Assembly (NCBI GenBank): GCA_040954595.2
Contig: CM082593.2
Coordinates: 10,974,001 to 11,038,000, forward strand
Source: Balanoglossus misakiensis
Taxonomy: Eukaryota > Hemichordata
Length of the DNA: 64,000 nucleotides
Direction: 5' to 3'
A model generated the notes under the pieces. That model was not told the DNA's origin, made no database searches, and saw only the letters and a program-made list of their open reading frames with translations. The position numbers were made by a program, and so were the translations under genes. This document shows positions 37,815 to 45,800 of this stretch, in pieces; the stretch's first letter is position 1, and every line of letters starts with the position of its first letter.

Positions 37815-38013
37815 ATGGCATCCCCGGCTCCCGGTCCCTCATCCCCAACCAGCCAAGGCGTGGCACTGAAATTGCGCCTCATGGAGGATGTCGAGATCCG
37901 GAATTCCGCCAACGGGAAACTGTTTAGCGTGCCTTGTATGCAGCAGGATGGCAACGTTCTGGAACTTTTCCACTGGAAGAGATAATACCATTTGCCTCTA
38001 TGATAGAGCAAAG
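37815..38013 (+). pseudogene. RPA70-like first coding exon (DBD-A-like OB fold), interrupted
   Basis: The acceptor TTTTTCAG ends at 37801. ATG at 37815 (context GTTATGG) opens MASPAPGPSSPTSQG, a low-complexity Pro/Ser leader, followed by ALKLRLMEDVEIRNSANGKL and FSVPCMQQDGNVLEL. These are the K-x-R, IRxxxNxxGKLFS and DGxxxxL strands of the RPA large-subunit DBD-A. The frame ends at a TAA (37983-37985), while the exon appears to run on to donor AAAG|GTACGT at 38013/38014. Compared with 34579-34815, about 80 bases are missing after GGAAC, which removes FWKE and brings in the stop. RPA70 normally binds single-stranded DNA in replication and repair; this copy is probably not functional. Confidence 0.65.
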
Positions 38014-38240
38014 GTACGTTATAATCGCACCCCGTAACTTATGGGCCTGACTTTTTTTTTGCCGTAGTCATTTTGGGTATCTTAACCTCCCATCTTCTAC
38101 ATTTTTAGAAATTTACTCTACAAAATTGAATGACCCATTACATTTTAGAGACCTTTCCCGAATTCAACCGAAGCCCAATGGGAAGGTCTTCGGATGTAAT
38201 CCAATATGGCAGCCTCCATGCGATCACGTACATTGAAAAT
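38014..38240 (+). repeat. Third copy of the palindrome-arm sequence (intron)
   Basis: Direct copy of 34816-35041 and inverted copy of 34330-34555, lying as intron between the two RPA-like exons. The three copies end together at ACGTACATTGAAAATCCAT. Confidence 0.8.
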
Positions 38241-38430
38241 CCATTTATATGATACAACCATGCCTTGTCAACTCACCTCGGGTCAAAATTACTGCCATCG
38301 ATTCATCATTTTGCAGTTCAAATTTTAAAAAGCAACTGACAAAAAACAACCACTCTTGCACTATTTCTCCACAACATTTACTACTCGTAATTATTAACAT
38401 TCAATGTTTTCCATTTTATTTCCACTACAG

Positions 38431-38637
38431 TATGAATCAGTGACACATACATCGAATTCTACAAAGAGACGTAAACTGACCATAACTGATGGCACAAGAG
38501 ATGCTGAAGTCAACCTTTGGGGTGAGAAAACAGCGCTGCCACTGGATGTAGGTGCCACAGTTAAACTAGGCCCATTGGTTATCAACAGATATAAAACATC
38601 GTCCACATTAAATACAACAGCGACAACTGAAGTGGAG
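38431..38637 (+). CDS. RPA70-like exon (DBD-B-like OB fold), 69 codons
   Basis: The exon is bounded by the acceptor TTTCCACTACAG and the donor GAG|GTGAGA. It is 207 bp, phase 0 at both ends, and fully open. It encodes KRRKLTITDGTRDAEVNLWG, then EKTALPLDVGATVKLGPLVI and LNTTATTEVEV. Resemblance to RPA70 DBD-B is in the order: basic strand, (I/M)TDG turn, L-W-G-E, G-x-V-V/K strand, and a terminal S/T-T-x-x-V strand. The sister copy on the other strand at 33920-34091 has lost part of it. As an exon it looks intact, but the upstream exon in the window carries a stop, so no complete gene is present. Alternative: an RPA-like gene captured by a Helitron-type element, which is known in animals and plants; no Rep/helicase was seen here. 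Confidence 0.6.
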
Positions 38638-38649
38638 GTGAGACATAAA

Positions 38650-40079
38650 ATACTGTTCCTGATGCTCCGTGAGAACTGTCAGGTAGCCACGGTTCTAGGC
38701 GACATAGGATGGATGTCCACGGTACGGGAGGAGGCCATGCATGTATACGGGAAGGAAAAGACCGAAGCCAACCTGCCCGTACCATCCGACGCAGCCATAA
38801 AAACCTGCACACTACCTCGGGAGTTCAATCCAGGCCGCGTACGTGGGGGATTCGTTGGCCATATCTCCCCGCAAGAGCCCACAAGAACCACCACCGCAGC
38901 TGACGACCTGGAGGAAACTTTGAGCATCTTCCGGGATCCGCAGCTGGAAAAACAGGTACTCGGTGGTGACAAGGACCAGGCGATGGAGGTGTCGGAAGGG
39001 CCAGACCCACCCCGCACCCGTGTATCACCCCCAATAGCAGTAGCGAGAGACGGGGGAAACCAACGGCTGCTGTAGGAGCCATCACCCCCACGCCAAGAAA
39101 TGCTGCCGCTGCAGTCACTGATCAACCCATTGGAGCTGGAGGCGACGTTGGAGGCGGGGGAATATCTAATCCCCTGGGAACTTCGACGCCACCCCGGCAG
39201 CCCTACTAGGTCCAGATCCCCAACCCGGTCGCCGCGACCGGAGCGTTCTCGAGAGGAAAGGCGGGACCGCCCACCTTCCCGTGAACGACCATCCTTTTCA
39301 CGCTGGGGAGATCTCAGCCCCAGACGTCGATCACCGATCCGGTATCCAACGCCGGAACCGCCCAAAGAAGACGAACGCCGCTGGAGGAGCGCCAGGCCGG
39401 CCTGAAGGAGCCCCCTATCCTCTGTTCCACATTACTCATCAGGCCCTTCTCCATGTCCGTTCCCGGGAGGCCGGAGGTCCACGCGCAAACTGAAGAAACA
39501 CGCCTTTCAGTGCCACCTTCCAGTTATTTTTACTGAGAAGCCGGTAGTATTCCGCAAGCGGGACGCGGTGGAGGCGTTAGAGAAACTCACCTATACTGGC
39601 TGTGTGGTCCAGGAAATGAAATACCCGACCTGCTAGACTTCTATATCCGCAGGGGCGGACCTGGACGGATCCCTACGGAATCCTTTTGTTCACCGGAGTC
39701 CATGGTGATGATGAAGCGCCTGTGCGTCTTCCAGGGGTGGGAGGTGCCGAACAGGTTCCGACTGAGCTCCCCCACCACACCAGCGATTCTCATCCACTGG
39801 CGTGTCCTTAGCATACTGCTGAGGTGGGTATCCCAATCACGACAGGAAGAATTCCGGGAAATCCGACCTCACCGGAAAACATCATCAATCCGGACACAGC
39901 AACCAGAGAGGACGGGGGCGGAAGCAGTCGCACAGAATCCATCGACGCAGGGGGAGCGAGGACGCGCCAGGGGTTTTTGATGCATTTTTTATCCCCCAAG
40001 CGTGCGCGGAGGAGTGCCGAGTGGAAGACGCACCCACCACCATAGATGACCTCACTGACTACGATGTTGGTGTCCCCCC
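38650..40079 (+). pseudogene. GC-rich degenerate coding sequence (RS-rich and H-x-L-P / HWR segments), cut by retrotransposon
   Basis: Base composition rises sharply compared with both sides, and open frames follow one another with frame breaks. In order: LRENCQVATVLGDIGWMSTV and EANLPVPSD (38662-38800); an Arg/Ser/Pro-rich stretch (SPTRSRSPTRSPRPERSRE, about 39205-39380); KKHAFQCHLPVIFTEKP with DAVEALEKL (about 39495-39630); then, after a one-base shift near 39621, PDLLDFYIRRGGPGRIP, MMKRLCVFQGWEVPNRFRL and ILIHWRVLSILL (to about 39830); and finally GVFDAFFIPQACAEE with DDLTDYDVGV up to 40074. I recall H-x-x-x-HLP plus HWRVL segments from an uncharacterised invertebrate family often fused to TatD-type nucleases, but cannot verify it. 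The retrotransposon starts directly after, and no continuation is found beyond 44967. Confidence 0.5.
40075..40079. repeat. Target-site duplication, left copy (CCCCC)
   Basis: Five C directly before the TG of the left LTR, matched by CCCCC at 44968-44972. Because the right flank is a longer C-run, the duplication cannot be proved from this window alone. Confidence 0.55.
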
Positions 40080-40138
40080 TGTTATGTTTCCATCAACATG
40101 GGAATAATAATGCGATCATAAGGTATAACAACAACCTA

Positions 40139-40144
40139 TTTATT
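40139..40144 (-). promoter_or_regulatory. Poly(A) signal AATAAA in the 3' LTR
   Basis: AATAAA on the minus strand, within ATCAATAAATAGG, about 60 bases before the end of the LTR in element direction. This is the usual R/U5-proximal position for transcript 3' end formation. Confidence 0.65.
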
Positions 40145-40187
40145 GATCGGCTGAAAAGACTCAACAACGTGCTTCGCCTTATCTGGG

Positions 40188-40200
40188 CGGAAGTGACGTC
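40188..40200 (+). promoter_or_regulatory. Composite ETS/CRE-like motif in the LTR
   Basis: CGGAAGTGACGTC joins an ETS site (CGGAAGT) to a CREB/ATF site (TGACGTC), a known composite found in animal promoters. The second copy lies at 44872-44884 in the other LTR. It probably serves the LTR promoter; activity is inferred. Confidence 0.45.
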
Positions 40201-40239
40201 GTACAGCAATTCATAAACAAGTGGAACACCAACAATGCA

Positions 40240-40254
40240 ACACTAGAGGGCGCT
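40240..40254 (+). promoter_or_regulatory. CTCF-like motif in the 3' LTR
   Basis: ACACTAGAGGGCGCT matches the CTCF core CCASYAGRKGGCRSY at 14 of 15 positions. The same AGAGGGCGCTAT core ends each 309-bp tandem repeat at 31.4-32.3 kb. Confidence 0.45.
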
Positions 40255-40283
40255 ATATTGATCGTAGCTGTCAGAATACTACA

Positions 40284-40296
40284 TCCCCTCTTCTTT
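40284..40296 (-). promoter_or_regulatory. Polypurine tract of the Ty3/gypsy element
   Basis: Minus strand AAAGAAGAGGGGA lies directly before the TGTAGT of the 3' LTR. This is the position and composition of the plus-strand primer of an LTR retrotransposon. Confidence 0.92.
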
Positions 40297-40502
40297 AAGA
40301 TAAATTGTTTCAAAACTCTTTTTGAATACGAATGTCACTGTGAATTGTCCTGTGCAAACTCTGCATTCATCTTGAATCAGTCTTTGTCAAAATCAAACGC
40401 AACGAACATGAAAAATACTCTGGGAAAAATGTGATAAATTTTCCTCTGTATAACTCAACTTTCTGTGGAACAAATGGCGTATCTCAATATCAGAAAAAGC
40501 TA

Positions 40503-42098
40503 TCAATCAGTCACATAATCTTTGTATCGAGACGGCTTTTGTATATTTGTTCTGGTTCGTGTTGATCTCAACGATTCTTGGGCTGGTGACGCTGGCGTTG
40601 CGGGTTGTTGAGGCGGTGTTCCCTCTGTGACTGCTGGTGCAATATTGTGTTGTTCCATCCCTGTCTGTGCTGGTTTCAGTTCTGCGCTGACTGGTTTCAG
40701 GTGGATCCTGTTGCGTCGCATTTGTTTCCCGTTGTCTAACTTCACGGTGTAGGACCTAGGTGTGTTTGCTGGGGCTACAACTCTCGCTGGACTCCATGTT
40801 TTGCTGATTGGGTTTTGTACATGGACTTGTTGACCTGTCAGCAATTCTGGTAGTTGTCTGGAGTGCTGGTCGTGGCTGGAAGTCTGGGCCTGCTGTTGAG
40901 ATGTCAGGTATTGACGAACTTCCTCCCCGTTTCTTGCTGGGTGAATTTTGGCTGGGAGAGTTGTCTTGTATGCTCTGCTGTTCAGCAACTCAGCTGGTGA
41001 TGGTATGTTGGACTTCAATGGAGTCGCGCGAAGTGCCAACAATGCTAGATTCGGATCATCTCCGGACTCTTTGCACTTCATCAGGATGTTCTTCACGGTC
41101 TGTACATGTCGCTCGATAAAACCGTGCCCTTTGGGATAGTATGGTGATGATGTGACTATCGCAAAACCATACTTCTCAGTTAGGCTGTGGAAGTCTCTAG
41201 CTGTAAACTGAGATCCGTTGTCACAAACTAGTTTCTCGGGTATTCCTTGCTCTGCAAATAGAATTCGGAGGGCTCTCATAATGGTACTGGCTCTGAGGTC
41301 TTCAAGTTTCCTAATGAAGGGGAACTTGGAGTAGTAGTCAGCAACTATCATGTACCATGTTTGGTTCACGTAGAATAGGTCTGCTCCAATTGTGTGCCAC
41401 AGTCGTGGTGGAATTTCCATTGGAATCATCGGTTCCTTCTGCTGGGAATTCTGGAATTTCTGGCACGCGTTGCATCCTGTTACTAGTCTCTCTATATCTT
41501 TACAAATTCCAGGCCAGTACACGCTGGATCTGGCTCTCAGCTTGCATTTCTCGATCCCCAGGTGACTGCTATGAATGCGTTGTAGCATTTCATCTCTCAT
41601 TACTGCTGGTATGAGGAGTCGGCTGCCTATCAGGATAATACCATCTTCGATAGCGATATCGTCTCGAATAGACCAGTAGGGTCGAATATCAGCGTGAATG
41701 TCCTTGATGCTATCTGGCCATCCTTTCAGGACTTGCTGGATCAATAATTGAAGAATTTCATCTTTGGTAGTTTCTTCTTTGATCTCCATCTGTCTCATTG
41801 GTGTGATCTTCACCAGGTGGTGTATCTGGACTTTCATGTCACTGATTTCGTTCTGATCTTGTGGTGACAGTCTAGATAGTGCGTCGGCAAGTATCATCTG
41901 TTTGCCTGGCTTGTAGTGTATGGTGAAATCATACGGCTGTATGCGCAACAGCATTCTCTGTAATCGGGGTGGTGCCTTGGTCAAATTCTTCCTCTGAATT
42001 TGCTCCAACGGTCGATGATCACTCTCTACTATGAAACTTCTGCCGTAGAGATATGTGCGAAACTTCTCACATCCGTAGACTACCGCGAGTAGTTCTCT
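40503..42098 (-). pseudogene. Pol C-terminal part: end of RNase H and D,D35E integrase
   Basis: This is the same reading frame as the upstream gag-pol part, cut off from it by the TAA at 42099-42101. It opens with the rest of RNase H, whose end is DFTIHYKPGKQMILADALSR. The first internal ATG is at 42008. Numbering from that ATG, the integrase zinc finger has H146, H149, C179 and C182, and the catalytic core has D210, D263 and E299, that is D-x52-D-x35-E, with SSPYYPKGHGFIER before and around the glutamate. The C-terminal part has a GPY/F-like region (HVQNPISKTWSPARVV, YTVKLDNGKQMRRNRIHLKP) and a Gln/Pro-rich tail. No chromodomain was seen. The enzyme would insert the element DNA in the nucleus. 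The catalytic residues are intact, but without translation through the stop this part is probably not made. Confidence 0.93.
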
Positions 42099-42101
42099 TT
42101 A
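42099..42101 (-). other. In-frame stop codon (TAA) inside RNase H
   Basis: The codon directly after ETRYANI is TAA, and the same frame continues open to 40503 (90 bases to the first downstream ATG). A single substitution is the simplest explanation. It separates RT and the first half of RNase H from integrase. Confidence 0.9.
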
Positions 42102-44504
42102 TATATTGGCGTATCGGGTTTCCGCTGGTGTCAGGGCCTTGGACGCAAATGCTATAGGTCTCTGTTCCTGTATGAGCACCGCTCCGATTCCCTTTCCCGA
42201 TGCGTCGACTTGTAGAGTGACAGGCTTCTTACGGTCGTAGTAAGCAAGTGTAGTCTTTGTGCTGATCAGGTCCTTGATCATATTGAAAGACTTTGTGTGT
42301 GTCGGAGACCACTCAAACTCAGTGTCGTCTCTGATGAGCTCTCTCAGTGGTGCTGTGTGTTCAGCTAATCTGGGTATGAATGAACCCATGTAGTTCACCA
42401 TTCCGAGGAATGTGCGCAGTTCGGTCTTGTCTCTAGGCGGATGCATCATCTCTATTGCCTTGACCTTTTCTGGGTTGGGTTTAACTCCGTCTTCTGTGTA
42501 TAACATGCCAAAGAAACTACATTCTTTTGTCTTGATGTAGCATTTCTCTTTGTTCAGTTTAATGCCTGCTTTCCTGGTTCGTTCCATGGCTTCGTGTAGA
42601 TGCAGGTCATGGTGACGCTCTCCTGATCCTAAGACTTGTATATCGTCTGCAATGCCGACTGCACCTTCACACTCTCTGTATGTTTCATCAATTTTGAATT
42701 GAAACACATCTTGGCTCATCCTTAGCCCAAATGGCATTCGTAGGAATCTGTAACGGCCATATGGTGTGTTAAAGGTCGTCAGGAAGGATGATTCTTCATC
42801 GATCTTTACATTCCAGTATCCGTTCCGCGCGTCTAGCTTGCTGAAAAGTGTTGCGCCTGCCAACTTTGGGGTAATCTCCTCCAATGCGGGTGTAGGGTAA
42901 TGATCCCTTTTAATGGCTTTGTTCAAGTCCTTCGGGTCCAGACAAATGCGAAGTCTTCCATTGTCTTTCTCCCGGACAACAAGAGAATTGACCCAGTTCG
43001 TAGGCTGGTTCACTTTGGCGATGATTTGCTTATCTTCCATCTCCTGCAGCTCGGTTTTGAGTCTATCCATTAGTTCTAATGGAACTCTGCGGGCAGGGTG
43101 TACTACTGGTTGTACTTCTGGATCAAGAGTGATGTGGTATGTGTAGTTTTCAAAACATCCGACCACGTCGTCAAAGCAATCAGGGTACATCCTCAGCAAC
43201 TGTTCTTTGTTCTTTATGGGAGGGCGGTCCCTGGTGGGTGTATTACTGTCTATGTAGTCATCTGCAGGGTTTCTGTTTCTTCCTGCTGGCTTCTGTTCGT
43301 TCATCTTTCTCTTTTCCACTTCCACATTTCTTCCAGGCTGTGCTGTCTTGCACTCTGGGCTCGCCTGCACTTGTATGGCTTCTACTGAACAGTTTATTTG
43401 TATCAGGTTTAAGGCTCTGCTTGCCTTTAACCCTAAAATGGCTGGGCCTGCGGCGTCAGTTACATAGAAGAGGCATCTGATTTTCCTCTCTCTATGTTCA
43501 CATGGAATGACGATGGTGCCAAGCTGTTTGATTTTGGAACCTCCATATGCGGTAAGGATTGTTTTATTTTCCTTCAAGTGCCCGCGTTTTGGATTTCCGT
43601 GTTTATCCAGTTTCTCTGGAAATATGATCTTGAAAAGGCAGAGGGGCAGTATATTGCCCTGTGCACCGGTATCAATCTTGCATCTCAGTGCTACTTTCCT
43701 TTTCTTTTCGCTCTGTGTGATTGTCAGTTTCGTGTATATTTCTTCTTGTCTGTTGATGTTGTCCAATGCATTTATTTCGATAGTTCCAACATCTAGGACT
43801 TCATCATCTATTTGATGCATGTTGCTGCTCGAGCGTGTCACATTATGGATTGGTTTTCCACCTCGTCTCTGCTGTGACTTCGGTTCGCTTGAGCTGGTTT
43901 TGGAACGGCATACCGCCTGCCAGTGATTAGGTTTCCCACAATTTCGGCATTTCGAGCCATATGCTGGGCAGTTACTTTTCACTGAGGTGTCATGCTTTTT
44001 TCCGAAATGCTTACATTGTTTGGGGTGTGTCTTGTTGGGCTGCCTTTTTACTGCGTTGACAGCTTTGCTATCCACAGGATTAGCAATATGGCAATTTGTG
44101 AGCGTTTTCATGTGTTTTGTTGTGGCTTCGTGACCTCTAGCTATATCGAGCGCCTCCTTCAAGGTCAGTTTCTCATCACGCCCAATAAGTTTCTTCTGTA
44201 TTTCTTGGTGACAGATCCCCCATATCAACTGATCTACGAGTCTTGCTTCCTGTTCTTTTGTATCCCCAAATTTGCATTTGGCGGCTTCATTTTTCAATTT
44301 CGAAAAGAAATCATCAACTGGTTCTCCAGGGTCTTGTCTCATATCTTGGAATTGGTATCTATGTATGCGATGATTCGACTTCGGCTCTAAGTGTTCGGAA
44401 AATTTGTCGAATAGTACTGTGGGGACTTTCCGCTGGTCTTCATTTTCAAACGACCAACTGTTGTATTTGTCAAGACCTGGTTCACCGGACCATAGAATAT
44501 GTAG
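42099..44504 (-). pseudogene. Gag-Pol N-terminal part: Gag, CCHC, protease, RT, RNase H start
   Basis: The frame is open from 44504, with its first ATG at 44342; a TAG at 44505-44507 shows that translation must enter from another frame. Numbering from that ATG: Gag (EPVDDFFSKL, WGICHQEIQKKL), CCHC zinc knuckle C132-x2-C135-x4-H140-x4-C145, aspartic protease D224-T-G-A, RT from about 400 with LDAR (D504), MPFGL and the catalytic ADD (D566, D567), and RNase H beginning with QVDAS (D713). The x-A-DD form of the RT motif is usual in invertebrate gag-pol elements of this type. Gag and Pol lie in one frame without a programmed shift between them. The protein ends at residue 747 because of the TAA at 42099. 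Confidence 0.93.
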
Positions 44505-44653
44505 CTAGCTTTCTCTTCATCGTTAGCATCTTTAAGTGCTGTCTTAAATGTTAACTCACATTTTTGACAAAAACGACTGAAGGCTAGTGCTAGATCTGGC
44601 GCGTCCCATTCCATCTTTGGGGCTGTGAAGGGCGTTTGTAGTGCGGCCGCCAT
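44387..44653 (-). pseudogene. Gag N-terminal fragment (88 codons), frameshifted
   Basis: Starts at ATG 44653, with AAGATGGCGGCCGC around the start, 110 bases inside the 5' LTR. It encodes a matrix/capsid-like beginning (MAAALQTPFTAPKMEWDAPD) and reaches YIFYG near 44492. There the sense continues in another frame (SGEPGLDKYNSWSFENEDQR, then VLFDKFSEHLEPKSNHRIHR), which runs into the main frame. A one-base indel between about 44387 and 44504, most likely near 44490-44497, explains it. Confidence 0.85.
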
Positions 44654-44749
44654 CTTGTCAGGTCAGTTCGATGGTCTTTTCTTCTGTAGTTTTGGTGTCT
44701 TGTGTAGTCGATACTGTGTAAAGTCTGCTTACATCTGATCACTCACGTT
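44654..44749 (-). other. 5' leader of the Ty3/gypsy element
   Basis: About 100 bases between the primer-binding site and the gag ATG. No other feature was seen. Confidence 0.6.
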
Positions 44750-44763
44750 CACCGCTGCCACCA
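44750..44763 (-). promoter_or_regulatory. Primer-binding site, tRNA-Leu (AAG/UAG type)
   Basis: Minus strand TGGTGGCAGCGGTG begins directly after the 5' LTR. It is complementary over 14 bases to the 3' end CACCGCTGCCA plus CCA of animal tRNA-Leu of the AAG/UAG families (from memory of human sequences); the next two bases differ. It primes first-strand synthesis. Confidence 0.8.
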
Positions 44764-44967
44764 TGTTATGTTTCCATCAACATGGGAATAATAATGCGAT
44801 CATAAGGTATAACAACAACCTATTTATTGATCGGCTGAAAAGACTCAACAATGTGCTTCGCCTTATCTGGGCGGAAGTGACGTCGTACAGCAATTCATAA
44901 ACAAGTGGAACACCAACAATGCAACACTAGAGGGCGCTATATTGATCGTAGCTGTCAGAATACTACA
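44764..44967 (-). repeat. 5' LTR of the Ty3/gypsy element (204 bp)
   Basis: Identical to 40080-40283 except T at 44852. It contains the ETS/CRE composite at 44872-44884, the CTCF-like motif at 44924-44938 and AATAAA (minus) at 44823-44828. In element direction the transcription start should lie between the ETS/CRE motif and AATAAA. Confidence 0.97.
44924..44938 (+). promoter_or_regulatory. CTCF-like motif in the 5' LTR
   Basis: ACACTAGAGGGCGCT, identical to the copy at 40240-40254; 14 of 15 positions fit the CTCF core. Confidence 0.45.
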
Positions 44968-44972
44968 CCCCC
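44968..44972. repeat. Target-site duplication, right copy (CCCCC)
   Basis: The start of a C-rich run directly after the right LTR; see 40075-40079. Confidence 0.55.
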
Positions 44973-44989
44973 CCCCTCCCCCCCGCATG

Positions 44990-45380
44990 TTTAAAGGTTT
45001 CTATAGAAAAGCATTGTTGAGGTTCACAAAACTTTGTAGAAGCTTTGCAACACTAACTTTGGCCAAAGATTTGAATGTTAAGGTTTCACAAACGTAGTTA
45101 CAGCTGAGGTTCAACTAAGACTAGTATAAGAGGCTTCAGCACGCCAAGTCTTGTAGCAAGCTTCAACACAAAGCTTTTTGCAACATTGTTCAAAGCGTTG
45201 TCAAAGGTACTGCACAACCCTGGTGAAGTAGTGCTATATTTTCAATTAAATGGCTTAAGCCATTTGTTTCTCCAACCAGAATTGCACCAGAGTTAAATAC
45301 ACACAGCTTGAAATTGTAAAATGTTGCAAAATCAAACGATCACATCCTTACACCTATTATTAGAACCAGAAGTTGAGTCA
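44990..45380 (+). repeat. Diverged copy of the 48.6/56.2-kb dispersed repeat
   Basis: About 45200-45370 (TGGCTTAAGCCATTTGTTTC, GAGTTAAATACACACAGCTT, ATTATTAGAACC) parallels 48600-48740 (GAGTTAAATATGTACAGCTT, ATTACTAGAACC) in the same orientation but is more diverged. The part before 45200 shows no feature. Confidence 0.5.
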
Positions 45381-45419
45381 AAATTTTCCTACCTAGAAAT
45401 TTTCTTTCCTATGAAGTTT

Positions 45420-45800
45420 TTTGCTTATTGGCATTCATATGGGAGCCTAGACCTATTCCAGCTGAGTTGGACAATTCTTCTAATATGCATGATCAAAAAT
45501 GGCCGCCAAATACCTTCTCTAAAATAAAACTTGGCCCTTTTTTCTCAAAATTATGTGTAATATCTAAAATTTCAGGATTTGCATCCATATTGGTTATGTA
45601 TTGCAAATATGGCAGTGTTTGGCAACTTTTCTATTTTGCATAATCAAAAATGGCCGCCAATCACCACTAAAAGTGAAATTTTGCCATGTTTCCCAAAATG
45701 ATGCGCAATATCGTATTTTCAGGATTAGCACATTCATATGGGTACCTTAAACAATACAACTGTGTTGCAAATTTGGCAGTGTTACCGTACTAATCATGAA
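45420..45800 (+). repeat. Degenerate tandem repeat of ~150 bp
   Basis: The block TGCATGATCAAAAATGGCCG (45486) recurs as TGCATAATCAAAAATGGCCG (45637), 151 bp apart. CATTCATATGGG occurs at about 45432 and 45730, two periods apart. Inverted copies lie at 46985-47270. It belongs to the same loose family as the ~145-bp units at 49.9-50.5 and 54.8-55.2 kb (inference from shared GCAAATTTC and CAAAAATGGC words). Confidence 0.6.

Larger units (their letters stand above)
40080..40283 (-). repeat. 3' LTR of the Ty3/gypsy element (204 bp)
   Basis: On the plus strand it reads TGTTATGTTTCC to AGAATACTACA; read in element direction it starts TGTAGTATTCTG and ends GGAAACATAACA. It contains a composite ETS/CRE motif, a CTCF-like motif and an AATAAA signal. 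Identical to the other LTR except C at 40168. Confidence 0.97.
40080..44967 (-). mobile_element. Ty3/gypsy LTR retrotransposon, 4888 bp, minus strand
   Basis: A complete structure: two 204-bp LTRs beginning TG and ending CA, primer-binding site directly next to the 5' LTR, single Gag-Pol order gag-CCHC-protease-RT-RNase H-integrase, and polypurine tract directly before the 3' LTR. The 5-base flanks are both CCCCC (40075-40079 and 44968-44972), consistent with a target duplication although low in complexity. The LTRs differ at one base only (40168 C, 44852 T; a CpG to TpG change), so insertion was very recent. Order PR-RT-RH-IN places it in Metaviridae; the integrase has no chromodomain. One frameshift in gag and one nonsense codon in RNase H make this copy non-autonomous. 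Confidence 0.97.

Noticed and set aside
38679-39365. 228-codon minus-strand open frame
   Set aside because: It is opposite the GC-rich plus-strand coding remnant. Long antisense frames are expected in GC-rich sequence, and the plus strand shows the recognisable segments.
43098-44554. Plus-strand open frames across the retrotransposon (for example 43992-44390)
   Set aside because: They are antisense shadows of gag-pol, whose motifs are clear on the minus strand.
44975-44995. C-rich run after the right LTR as a telomere-like or i-motif structure
   Set aside because: C-runs occur at many places in the window (about 32230, 37135, 46697, 47861) without a repeated telomere unit, so simple-sequence expansion is enough to explain it.
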